DNA from: JANWXR01 sp964608265
GTDB taxonomy: Bacteria; Chloroflexota; Anaerolineae; Anaerolineales; UBA6663
Length of the DNA: 64,000 nt
Direction of reading: 5' to 3'
Assembly (NCBI GenBank): GCA_964608265.1
Contig: CAZSNP010000015.1
Coordinates: forward strand, 1-64,000
Part shown: one piece after another, positions 23,941-30,336 of the stretch
Layout: every line of letters starts with the position of its first letter
Numbering within the stretch: position 1 is the first letter of the stretch
The notes under the pieces: model-generated
Database searches by the model: none
The model's input: the letters and a program-made list of their open reading frames with translations, nothing else
Told to the model about the DNA's origin: nothing
Translations under genes and position numbers: made by a program

Positions 23941-25739
23941 TGGCCGATTTATCCGTTGGGCGCCCGGCGCCCGCTGTGCAGTGGCGCTCGCTCATCACCA
24001 TCGAGGTGGCGCTGTATCTCGCCTGCTTCGCGCTGGCCGCCGGTCTGCGCTGCCTCAACCTCGGGCTGCACCCGCTGAACGACGCCGAGGCGCGCGAGGC
24101 CCTGAGCGTGCTGCGTTTTCTGCGCGGCCAGCCCGCCGATCTGCCCGCCAGCCCGGCCTACTTTTTCTTCACCTACTTCGAGTTCCTCCTCCTCGGCGCG
24201 AATACATTTGGCGCGCGCTTCATCCCGGCCCTGGCCGGATCGTTGCTGGCGCTCACCCCGTGGTTCTTCCGCGACCTGTTGGGTCGCAGCGCGGCGCTGG
24301 CGACCTCGGCGCTGCTGGCGATTTCGAGCGGCCTCATCGCCGCCTCGCGCACGAGCGACGGCACACTGCTCACGCTGCTGGCGCTGCTGATCGTGCTGGC
24401 GCTGCTGCGGCGGGAGGGCCGCTCAGCGCTGTTCGGCGCAGCGGTGGCGCTCGGGTTCGCCATCTCGGGCGGGGCGGCCTTCTTCACCGGGGCGTTGTTG
24501 CTCGCGTTGACGACGGTGCTGTTCGCGCGCGCCTACGCCGGTGAGGCGCTGCAACGCCTCGCCGAGCGAGTGCGGGCTGAGGCCTGGCCGGTGCTCGGCG
24601 CACTGGCGCTCACCGTCCTCGTCGTCAGCACCGTCGGCGTCATCTATCGCGCGGGCCTCGGCGCGCTCGGCAACAGCGCGGTGAGTTGGCTGCAGGGCTT
24701 CGGCCTCAACGCCGAGGGCCGGTCGGTGTTCGTCATCCCCGTCTTCCTCATCGCTTACGAGCCGTTGCTGCTGATCTTCGGCCTGCTCGGTGCGGTGCGC
24801 GCCTTTCTGCGCCACAACGCGGCCGGGCAGATCGTCGCCGCCTTCGCGCTGCTCGCCTTCATGTTCGTCGTCGCCTACTCCGGGCGCGAGATCGTGGATG
24901 TGGTCTGGCTGATCGTGCCGTTGGCAGCGCTGGCCGGCACGACGTTCGCCGAGTTGCTGGAGGCCAACTTCACCCGCGACGAGTGGCCGCCGACCGGCGC
25001 GCTCGTCGCGGTGCTCGTCATCATCCTGGGCTTCGCGTCAATCAAGATGCTGCAATTCGGCGAAGCCGTGCGCCTCAACCCGGCGCTGCTGCAAGCGGTG
25101 CCGGGCGGCGGGCTGATCGCCGACGCGGCCGGTTTAATTCTGGCGGTGCTGGCGCTGTCCGTGGCGGTGCTGGTGGTGTACCTGTTCGCCGCGGGCTGGT
25201 CGGCGCGGGCGGCTCGCCTCGGCGCGACGCTCACCGCGGCGGCGGTGCTGGGCCTCGTCACGCTCGGCGCGGGCTGGGGCCTCGCGCAGGTGCGGCCCAC
25301 CGAGCCGGTGGAGTTGTGGTGGCCGAGGCCCGCCTCCGATGGCGTCAACCGCCTCGTGACCACGTTGCGCCATGTCTCGGATATGGCCGTCGGCAACGAG
25401 TACGAGATCGATGTGACGGTGCAGGCCGGGCCGGACGGCGCGCTGGCCTGGGCGCTGCGCGATTTTCGCAAGGCCACTTTCGTTTCGGATTCGAGCGCCT
25501 TTATCACCAGCCGCGCCGTCATCACACCGCTGGAGCAGAACAACCCCGAACTCGGGCAGGCGTATGCCGGGCAGGCCTTTGATCTGTATCACTATTGGTT
25601 TCCTGAGAACCTGTTCTTCAGCGAACAACTCGATTGGCTGGCGTTCCGGCGCGCGCCGGCGGCCTCACCGGTGCAGTCCGAGCGCATCATCCTGTGGGTA
25701 CGGCAGGACGTGCAGCAGCTCAACTCAGCGCAACCCTGA
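23937..25739 (+). CDS. Agl23-like GT-C membrane protein (TIGR03663 type)
   Basis: The 600-aa membrane protein begins with a GT-C-like first loop: LNLGLHPLNDAEAREALSVLRFLRGQ at about residues 40-65, followed by regular helices through residue 440. A soluble tail of about 160 residues ends it (ELWWPRPASDGVNRLV...). Families of this pattern are annotated in archaea as flippase-activity-associated Agl23 and tend to be encoded near DUF2298 proteins, as here, where the ATG overlaps the DUF2298 stop by 4 bp. Close coupling suggests that the two proteins form one complex. Naming rests on the motif and the neighbour, so the family call is probable, the function open. Confidence 0.75.
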   Translation: MMADLSVGRPAPAVQWRSLITIEVALYLACFALAAGLRCLNLGLHPLNDAEAREALSVLRFLRGQPADLPASPAYFFFTYFEFLLLGANTFGARFIPALAGSLLALTPWFFRDLLGRSAALATSALLAISSGLIAASRTSDGTLLTLLALLIVLALLRREGRSALFGAAVALGFAISGGAAFFTGALLLALTTVLFARAYAGEALQRLAERVRAEAWPVLGALALTVLVVSTVGVIYRAGLGALGNSAVSWLQGFGLNAEGRSVFVIPVFLIAYEPLLLIFGLLGAVRAFLRHNAAGQIVAAFALLAFMFVVAYSGREIVDVVWLIVPLAALAGTTFAELLEANFTRDEWPPTGALVAVLVIILGFASIKMLQFGEAVRLNPALLQAVPGGGLIADAAGLILAVLALSVAVLVVYLFAAGWSARAARLGATLTAAAVLGLVTLGAGWGLAQVRPTEPVELWWPRPASDGVNRLVTTLRHVSDMAVGNEYEIDVTVQAGPDGALAWALRDFRKATFVSDSSAFITSRAVITPLEQNNPELGQAYAGQAFDLYHYWFPENLFFSEQLDWLAFRRAPAASPVQSERIILWVRQDVQQLNSAQP

Positions 25740-25820
25740 ACGGAGGGTGGCGCGTGTCGAAGTGGCGGAGTGTCACGCCTGGCGGAGGACACTCGACACC
25801 GGACACGCGCCCCGTGCTTA

Positions 25821-26501
25821 GTGCCCTTCCCCAGCATCATCGCCATTGACGGCCCGGTCGCCTCGGGCAAATCGACCGTGGGCAAACAACTGGCCGATGA
25901 GCTGGGCTATTTGTTCTTCGATACCGGCGTGATGTATCGCGCGCTGACGTATCTCGCGCTGCGCGACCGGGTGCCGCTCGACGACCACCGCGCGCTGGCG
26001 CTGTACACGGTGCGCGCCCACATTGACGTGCGCCCGCCGACGGTGGCCGATGGCCGCGATTGCACCGTGCTGACCGAGGGCGAGGAAGACATCACCTGGG
26101 ACTTGCGCTCGAAGGAAGTGGAAGATCAGGTCTCGGTGGTGGCCGCCGTGCCCGAGGTGCGCCGCCTCCTCACCGGGCGGATGCGCCGGGTGGGGCTGCG
26201 CGGCCAGGTGGTGATGGTGGGCCGCGACGTCGGCACCGTCATCCTGCCGGAGGCCGATTGCAAAATCTACCTCACCGCCACGGTCGAGGCGCGGGCGCGC
26301 CGCCGCGCTGAGGACGCCAAAGGCACCGGCGCGCTCCGTTCCTATGAGGAGATCCTGGCCAACCTGCGCGAGCGCGACCACATCGACTCGTCGCGCGCGA
26401 CCGCACCGCTCAAGCGCGCCGCCGACGCCAGCCTCATTGACACCACCGACCTCAGCCTGGCCGAAGTCGTGGCCGCGATCCGCCGGCGCCTGACGCCGTA
26501 A
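25821..26501 (+). CDS. cmk: (d)CMP kinase
   Basis: The 226-aa P-loop kinase converts CMP or dCMP to the diphosphate with ATP. It has IAIDGPVASGKSTVGKQLA (Walker A), FFDTGVMYRALTYLAL (CMP-binding region), DLRSKEVEDQVSVVA and GRDVGTVILPEADCKIYLTA, and RRAEDAKG before the lid. Length is normal. A GTG start at 25821 (MPFPSIIAIDGP) fits the family best; the frame is open to an upstream GTG at 25770, which would add 17 residues of no recognisable origin. Confidence 0.93.
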   Translation: MPFPSIIAIDGPVASGKSTVGKQLADELGYLFFDTGVMYRALTYLALRDRVPLDDHRALALYTVRAHIDVRPPTVADGRDCTVLTEGEEDITWDLRSKEVEDQVSVVAAVPEVRRLLTGRMRRVGLRGQVVMVGRDVGTVILPEADCKIYLTATVEARARRRAEDAKGTGALRSYEEILANLRERDHIDSSRATAPLKRAADASLIDTTDLSLAEVVAAIRRRLTP

Positions 26502-26523
26502 GCCCGTGTGCTAAACTTATCCG

Positions 26524-26550
26524 CGTTCGAACGTTCGGCGTTCGAACGCC
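26524..26550. promoter_or_regulatory. Paired CGTTCGAACG palindromes before plsC
   Basis: CGTTCGAACG at 26524-26533 and GGCGTTCGAACGCC at 26537-26550 are perfect palindromes with centres 15 bp apart, ending 3 bp before the plsC ATG. A CTAAACTTAT sequence lies directly upstream and may be a -10 region. They could be operator half-sites or one more small repeat; no regulator can be named. Confidence 0.4.
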
Positions 26551-26553
26551 ACT

Positions 26554-27300
26554 ATGACTCGTGAAAACTCCGTGGCGGGCGCGCTGACCGCGCGCCGCAA
26601 AGTCTACGATCACGCCGCGCACGAGGGCACGCGCCGCGTGTTGCGCTGGCTCATCACCCACATCGGCTGGCGCTTTCTGGCCCGCATTGATCACACCCGC
26701 ATCCGCGGCGTGGAGCAGCTGCCGGCGACCGGCCCGGCCCTGCTCATGATCAACCACATCGCCTTCCTCGACCCGGTCGTGGTGCTTGGGAATCTACCGC
26801 GCAACGTCGTGCCGATGGCCAAGGCTGAGGTGCATAACTTGCCGGTGTGGGGGTTCTTCACCCGGCTGTGGGATGTGATCCCGGTGCGGCGCGGTGAGTT
26901 GGATCGCAAGGCGCTCGAACATGCGCTGGCGGTGTTGCGGGCGGGCGAGGTGGTGCTGATCGCCCCCGAAGCGACGCGGCATGCGACGCTGGAGCAGGGG
27001 CGGGAGGGCGTGGCCTACCTCGCGCACAAGAGCGGCGCGCCGGTGGTGCCGGTGGCGGTGTTCTCCACGCCCGGCTATCCCACCCTCGTCGGGCCGTGGA
27101 ACGCCGACAAGCCCGGCGCCTACTTTCACATAGGCCGGCCCTTTCGCTTCAAGCCCGTCGCCGGCCGCGTGGCGCGCGAACACCTGCGGTTGATGACGGA
27201 TGAGGCGATGTACGTCCTGGCCGCCATGCTGCCCGAGGAGCGGCGCGGCTATTACGCCGACCTCGCCCGCGCGACGACCGACACCATCGAGTTCCCGTAG
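26554..27300 (+). CDS. plsC: 1-acyl-sn-glycerol-3-phosphate acyltransferase (PlsC-like)
   Basis: The 248-aa protein is a PlsC-family acyltransferase. It has the catalytic NHIAFLDP (H-x4-D) motif near residue 67, then GFFTRLWDVIPVRRGELD, the glycerophosphate-binding APEATRH region in place of the usual EGTR, and APVVPVAVFSTPGYP. It should add the second acyl chain to lysophosphatidate at the inner membrane. The usual Gly of EGTR is replaced by Ala (EATR), which is seen in some homologues. The gene begins next to a double palindrome. Confidence 0.87.
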   Translation: MTRENSVAGALTARRKVYDHAAHEGTRRVLRWLITHIGWRFLARIDHTRIRGVEQLPATGPALLMINHIAFLDPVVVLGNLPRNVVPMAKAEVHNLPVWGFFTRLWDVIPVRRGELDRKALEHALAVLRAGEVVLIAPEATRHATLEQGREGVAYLAHKSGAPVVPVAVFSTPGYPTLVGPWNADKPGAYFHIGRPFRFKPVAGRVAREHLRLMTDEAMYVLAAMLPEERRGYYADLARATTDTIEFP

Positions 27301-27346
27301 AGGCGATCCGCCGGTTCGCCTCACCCGCTAACGAAAGGAGACTGCA

Positions 27347-27562
27347 ATGGCCGACAGTGTTTACAAGATCATCGAATTGGTGGGCACCAGCAGCGAGTCG
27401 TGGGAGACGGCGGCGAAGAACGCGGTCGAAATGGCGGCCAAGTCGTTGCGCGACCTGCGCATCGCCGAGGTGGCCGACCTCGACCTGCAGATCGAGGACG
27501 GCAAGGTCGTCGCCTACCGCGCCAGGGTCAAGCTCTCCTTCAAGTACCACGACAAAGACTAA
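27347..27562 (+). CDS. Dodecin family flavin-binding protein
   Basis: The 71-aa protein matches the whole dodecin family: VYKIIELVGTSSESWETAAKNAVEMAAKSLRDLR, then AEVADLDLQIEDGKVVAYRARVKLSFKY. Dodecins form hollow 12-mers that bind and store flavins or related ligands. The central aromatic position that stacks on flavin in classic dodecins (usually W near residue 36) is here RDLRIAEV, so flavin binding may be weak or differ. A clear AAAGGAGA ribosome-binding site stands 7 bp before the ATG. Confidence 0.92.
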   Translation: MADSVYKIIELVGTSSESWETAAKNAVEMAAKSLRDLRIAEVADLDLQIEDGKVVAYRARVKLSFKYHDKD

Positions 27563-27710
27563 GCGCCCTTGACGGGATCGGCGACTGTCACCGGCTGCTG
27601 CCACTCGGCTATCCCCAAAACCTGGTTGCTCCGCGACAGTCACCGGCCACATCATGACAGCCCACAACCGCCCGGTCTACCCGGCGCGGGCGATGGAATG
27701 TTGAGTCGGG

Positions 27711-29177
27711 ATGTCTGCCCTCACCTTTCACGAAACCGAACCGAAGACTTACGCGGGCATCCTCCAGGCAGTGGAACCCGGCTCGCTCGCGGCGGCCATG
27801 GGCCTGCAACCCGGCGACGAGGTGCTCGCCGTCAACGGCCACGCCGTCGCCGATGTGATTGACGTGCAGTTCTACGCGGCCGAAGACGAAGTCGAAATCG
27901 CCTACCGCCGCAACGGCCAGTCATCCGTCATCCGTCATCAGCGCCCCGCCGGCCAACCGCTCGGCCTGACCTTCACCCACCCCACCTTCGACATTGACAT
28001 CCGCCGCTGCAACAACCTGTGCCCGTTTTGCTTTGTGTTGCAGACCGCGCCGCGCCTGCGCCGCACGCTGTACATCAAAGACGACGACTATCGCTACTCC
28101 TTCCTCTACGGCCACTACGTCACGCTGACCAATTTGAGCGAGCATGACTGGGGGCGCATCGAAGAGCAACATCTTTCGCCGCTGTACGTGTCGGTGCATT
28201 CCACCGACCTCGAGAACCGCCGCGCCTGTCTGGCGAACAAAGCCGCGCCCGACATCCTGCAACAATTGCGCTGGCTGGCCGAACGTAACATCGAGACGCA
28301 TACCCAACTCGTCATCACGCCCGGATTGAACGACGGTGAATGGATGGAGAAAAGCCTGCGCGACCTCGCGGAGTTGTATCCGGCGGTGAAGAGTGTGAGC
28401 GTGGTGCCGGTCGGGCTGACCCGACATCACAAATACGGGAGGCGGCCACACACGGTGGCGGAGGCGCGCGCGGTGCTGGAGGCGGTCAGCCGCTGGCAGG
28501 CGGAATTCCGCGACCGCTTCGGCGTCCGTTTCGCCTATCCCACCGACGAGTGGTTCCTCCTCACCGGCGCCCCCATCCCGCCGAAAAAATACTACGACGG
28601 CCTCGCGCTCGAGGAGAACGGATTGGGGATGGTGCGCGGGTTTTTGGAGGAGTGGCGGAAGTCGCAACGCGAGTTGCGCATGGGTATGAGGGAGGCGAGA
28701 GGCGGGCTGAGGGCCCTCAGCCCGCCTCTCCCCTCCCTCCTCGGTCGCCAGGCCACTCTCGTCACTGCCAGCCTGTTCGCGCCCACGCTGGCGAAGGCGG
28801 CGCGCGAATTCGATGCGCTGGCCGGCACGCGGCTCGAAGTGGCGCCGGTGTTGAACGAACGGCTCGGGCACACGATCACGGTGGCCGGGCTGCTGATGGG
28901 CGCGGACATCCTTGCCCAACTGAAGGAGCGTGAGTTGGGCGACTTCGTCGTGCTGCCGCGCGTGATGTTCGATCATCCCGACGGCATCAGCCTCGACGAC
29001 CTCGCGCCGCTGACGATTGCCCGGCAACTGCGCCGTCCAGTGTTCCTCGCCGATGCGCTGGGCGACGTGCTCGATGCCTTCACTGGCCGCAACGCGCTGG
29101 CCTTCGACCCGGTCAATCCCACCCGCGCTCCGCAACCTATGAAGCAGGGCGGCTGGGCGGTGGAGAAGTACCTGTGA
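27711..29177 (+). CDS. DUF512 protein with PDZ and radical-SAM-like Fe-S domain
   Basis: The 488-aa protein has an N-terminal PDZ-like domain (AVEPGSLAAAMGLQPGDEVLAVNGH), a central radical-SAM-type region with the cluster motif DIRRCNNLCPFCFVLQ (C-x3-C-x2-C) near residue 97, and a C-terminal DUF512 domain (LVTASLFAPTLAKAAREFDAL ... FDHPDGISLDDL). This matches the widespread YtfG/DUF512 family of unknown substrate. A 52-bp near-perfect palindrome is embedded at residues 326-343 (MREARGGLRALSPPLPS), between the second and third domains, without breaking the frame. A GTCATCC phrase is embedded near residue 70. Confidence 0.88.
   Translation: MSALTFHETEPKTYAGILQAVEPGSLAAAMGLQPGDEVLAVNGHAVADVIDVQFYAAEDEVEIAYRRNGQSSVIRHQRPAGQPLGLTFTHPTFDIDIRRCNNLCPFCFVLQTAPRLRRTLYIKDDDYRYSFLYGHYVTLTNLSEHDWGRIEEQHLSPLYVSVHSTDLENRRACLANKAAPDILQQLRWLAERNIETHTQLVITPGLNDGEWMEKSLRDLAELYPAVKSVSVVPVGLTRHHKYGRRPHTVAEARAVLEAVSRWQAEFRDRFGVRFAYPTDEWFLLTGAPIPPKKYYDGLALEENGLGMVRGFLEEWRKSQRELRMGMREARGGLRALSPPLPSLLGRQATLVTASLFAPTLAKAAREFDALAGTRLEVAPVLNERLGHTITVAGLLMGADILAQLKERELGDFVVLPRVMFDHPDGISLDDLAPLTIARQLRRPVFLADALGDVLDAFTGRNALAFDPVNPTRAPQPMKQGGWAVEKYL
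28688..28739. repeat. 52-bp near-perfect palindrome inside the DUF512 gene
   Basis: The two 26-bp arms match with one mismatch; the central 34 bp (28697-28730) are perfect, built on GAGGCGGGCTGAGGG and CCCTCAGCCCGCCTC. It has no spacer, so it would cruciform rather than hairpin with a loop. It is read as MREARGGLRALSPPLPS at the domain boundary. Confidence 0.9.
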
Positions 29178-29268
29178 GGGCGACGCCTCCTTGTCGCTGA
29201 ATCGTCAGACACGGTCTCGGGATAGCGGCCTATACTCCTCCTGGTACAAATCATCACAGGAGAATGCA

Positions 29269-29559
29269 ATGAACGCAGCAACTACAGGTGCAATAGTGGC
29301 CGCCGCGGCCGCCAAAGCGAATGCCATCAAAGCGTCTGGCGTTATCGTGGAGGTTGAGCCTGAAACGTTCCAGGCGTTGCTCGCCGAAAGCTCACAGGGG
29401 ATGGTGGTTACGGCGACTGGCGGCGTTTTCTCCACCCACTACCGGTATCTCACCTCCATCTCAGGCCTGGCTTTTTTCACCAGGAGCAAGGCGGAACTCA
29501 AGCTGCCGGAGGGCGTGCGGTTGATCGCGGCCAAATCCATCTGGGTGCCGGAAGTTTGA
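29269..29559 (+). CDS. Small conserved-looking hypothetical protein
   Basis: The 96-aa protein starts at an ATG with a good AGGAGA ribosome-binding site 9 bases upstream. An Ala-rich N-terminal helix (TTGAIVAAAAAKANAIKASG) leads into a compact part with VIVEVEPETFQALLAESSQGMVVTATGG, then THYRYLTSISGLAFFTRS. No signal or membrane anchor is needed, because the Ala-rich stretch is only partly hydrophobic. I recognise no family name. The longer reading frame from 29191 is not needed and lacks a ribosome-binding site. Confidence 0.72.
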   Translation: MNAATTGAIVAAAAAKANAIKASGVIVEVEPETFQALLAESSQGMVVTATGGVFSTHYRYLTSISGLAFFTRSKAELKLPEGVRLIAAKSIWVPEV

Positions 29560-29592
29560 TCGCCCGCCATAACCGATGAAGCCGGGCGGTGC

Positions 29593-29705
29593 CAGGGCGT
29601 GTGCAAAGTCGCCGAGTCCGCCCTCACCCCCCGGACCTCTCCCAGCGGGAGAGGGCAGCGGTGAGGGCGAAACGTCGGCATCGTTTGGACTTTGCACACG
29701 CCCTG
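29593..29705. repeat. Nested inverted repeat with GC-rich core
   Basis: An 18-bp arm CAGGGCGTGTGCAAAGTC (29593-29610) pairs perfectly with its complement at 29688-29705. The interior carries a copy of the GC-rich CCTCACCCCCCGG / GCGGGAGAGGG family (29615-29668). The whole 113 bp could fold into one long stem. It follows the small hypothetical gene. Confidence 0.8.
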
Positions 29706-29706
29706 C

Positions 29707-29761
29707 GGGCGGTGGAGAAGTATCTTTAGCTGGCCCCAGATTCCTATTACAATAACCGCCC
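29707..29761. repeat. 55-bp direct repeat, left copy (assembly join)
   Basis: These 55 bp are identical to 29862-29916 on the other side of a 100-N gap. Equal-length exact copies at both edges of a gap are expected when a scaffolder leaves an overlap of one k-mer. The text begins with GGGCGGTGGAGAAGTAT, close to the last codons of the DUF512 gene (GGGCGGTGGAGAAGTAC). Confidence 0.9.
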
Positions 29762-29861
29762 NNNNNNNNNNNNNNNNNNNNNNNNNNNNNNNNNNNNNNN
29801 NNNNNNNNNNNNNNNNNNNNNNNNNNNNNNNNNNNNNNNNNNNNNNNNNNNNNNNNNNNNN
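29762..29861. other. Assembly gap of 100 N
   Basis: Exactly 100 unknown bases, a conventional placeholder. The flanking 55-bp identity suggests that the true distance is about zero and that one of the two copies is artificial. Confidence 0.99.
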
Positions 29862-29916
29862 GGGCGGTGGAGAAGTATCTTTAGCTGGCCCCAGATTCCT
29901 ATTACAATAACCGCCC
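29862..29916. repeat. 55-bp direct repeat, right copy (assembly join)
   Basis: This is the right-hand copy of the 55-bp sequence. It contains the promoter-like ATTACAAT and the first pairing strand of the candidate structured RNA that follows. Confidence 0.9.
29900..29908 (+). promoter_or_regulatory. Possible -10 element of the structured RNA
   Basis: TATTACAAT contains TACAAT, one change from the TATAAT consensus. No convincing -35 box is seen at 17 bp. A start about 6 bases downstream would fall within the first strand of the terminal helix of the RNA. Confidence 0.35.
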
Positions 29917-30239
29917 TGGGCGCGGTATAACTTTGGCAGCCCGGGCCATAGTGAGCGGGCGAAGGAGAGTCCTTATCGGATAGCTAAACACTGTCGGGAA
30001 AGACAAGCGCATGGCCGCGTGACGCACGACCTCACGCGGAGACGAGGTGGCGGTTCCTGCCGTCGGGCAGTGCTAATGTCGCTCGCGCATAACGCGCGAG
30101 CGTGCAAAAAAGCGAGGATTCAGCGGAAGCCGCCGGGGTCAGCCACGACCCCCAACTCTTTCCCCCAACGGGTGCTCCTTCACCCCCGGAAGCGCGCGCC
30201 ATAAGCTCGCCGGCAACGGCGGGATAAAGCGCGGGCGGT
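29910..30239 (+). ncRNA. Candidate large structured RNA upstream of glmS (family unknown)
   Basis: This 330-nt stretch has no good reading frame but many stems. ACCGCCC and GCGC at the 5' end pair with GCGC and GGGCGGT at 30229-30239, closing the whole region. Inside are GCCCG/CGGGC (29939/29956), GGCCAT/ATGGCC (29944/30011), GCGTGA/TCACGC (30017/30032), a 9-bp hairpin CGCTCGCGC/GCGCGAGCG (30080/30094), GGGGTC/GACCCC (30135/30147) and CGCCG/CGGCG closed by a GCAA tetraloop (30208). It ends 97 bp before glmS. I could not match conserved cores of RNase P RNA, tmRNA, SRP RNA or the glmS ribozyme. It may be an independent RNA or a glmS leader. Confidence 0.55.
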
Positions 30240-30336
30240 GGCGAGACACGCTGGCAAGTTGGATGTTTCAGCGTTCAACCGGCAATCGTGTCAATGTCAA
30301 CTGACAACAATCAACCTGAAAACACTGGAGGCAACC

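Noticed and set aside
25770..25820. Longer start for cmk at GTG 25770
   Set aside because: The additional 17 residues do not match (d)CMP kinases, which begin shortly before the IAIDGPxASGKS motif; GTG at 25821 fits.
26524..26550. LexA box before plsC
   Set aside because: The half sites are not in the CGAAC-N4-GTTCG spacing, and plsC is not an expected SOS gene.
29707..29916. 55-bp direct repeats as attachment sites or insertion-sequence ends
   Set aside because: Exactly equal copies directly at both edges of an N gap are better explained by an assembler k-mer overlap.
29910..30239. RNase P RNA, tmRNA or glmS ribozyme
   Set aside because: GAAGGAGAGTCC resembles the GAGGAAAGTCC block of RNase P, but the other conserved regions (ACAGAA near the 3' end, GGTAAGAG-type blocks) are absent. 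There is no tmRNA tag or tRNA-like end, and the glmS ribozyme core was not found, in spite of a GACGAGG match.
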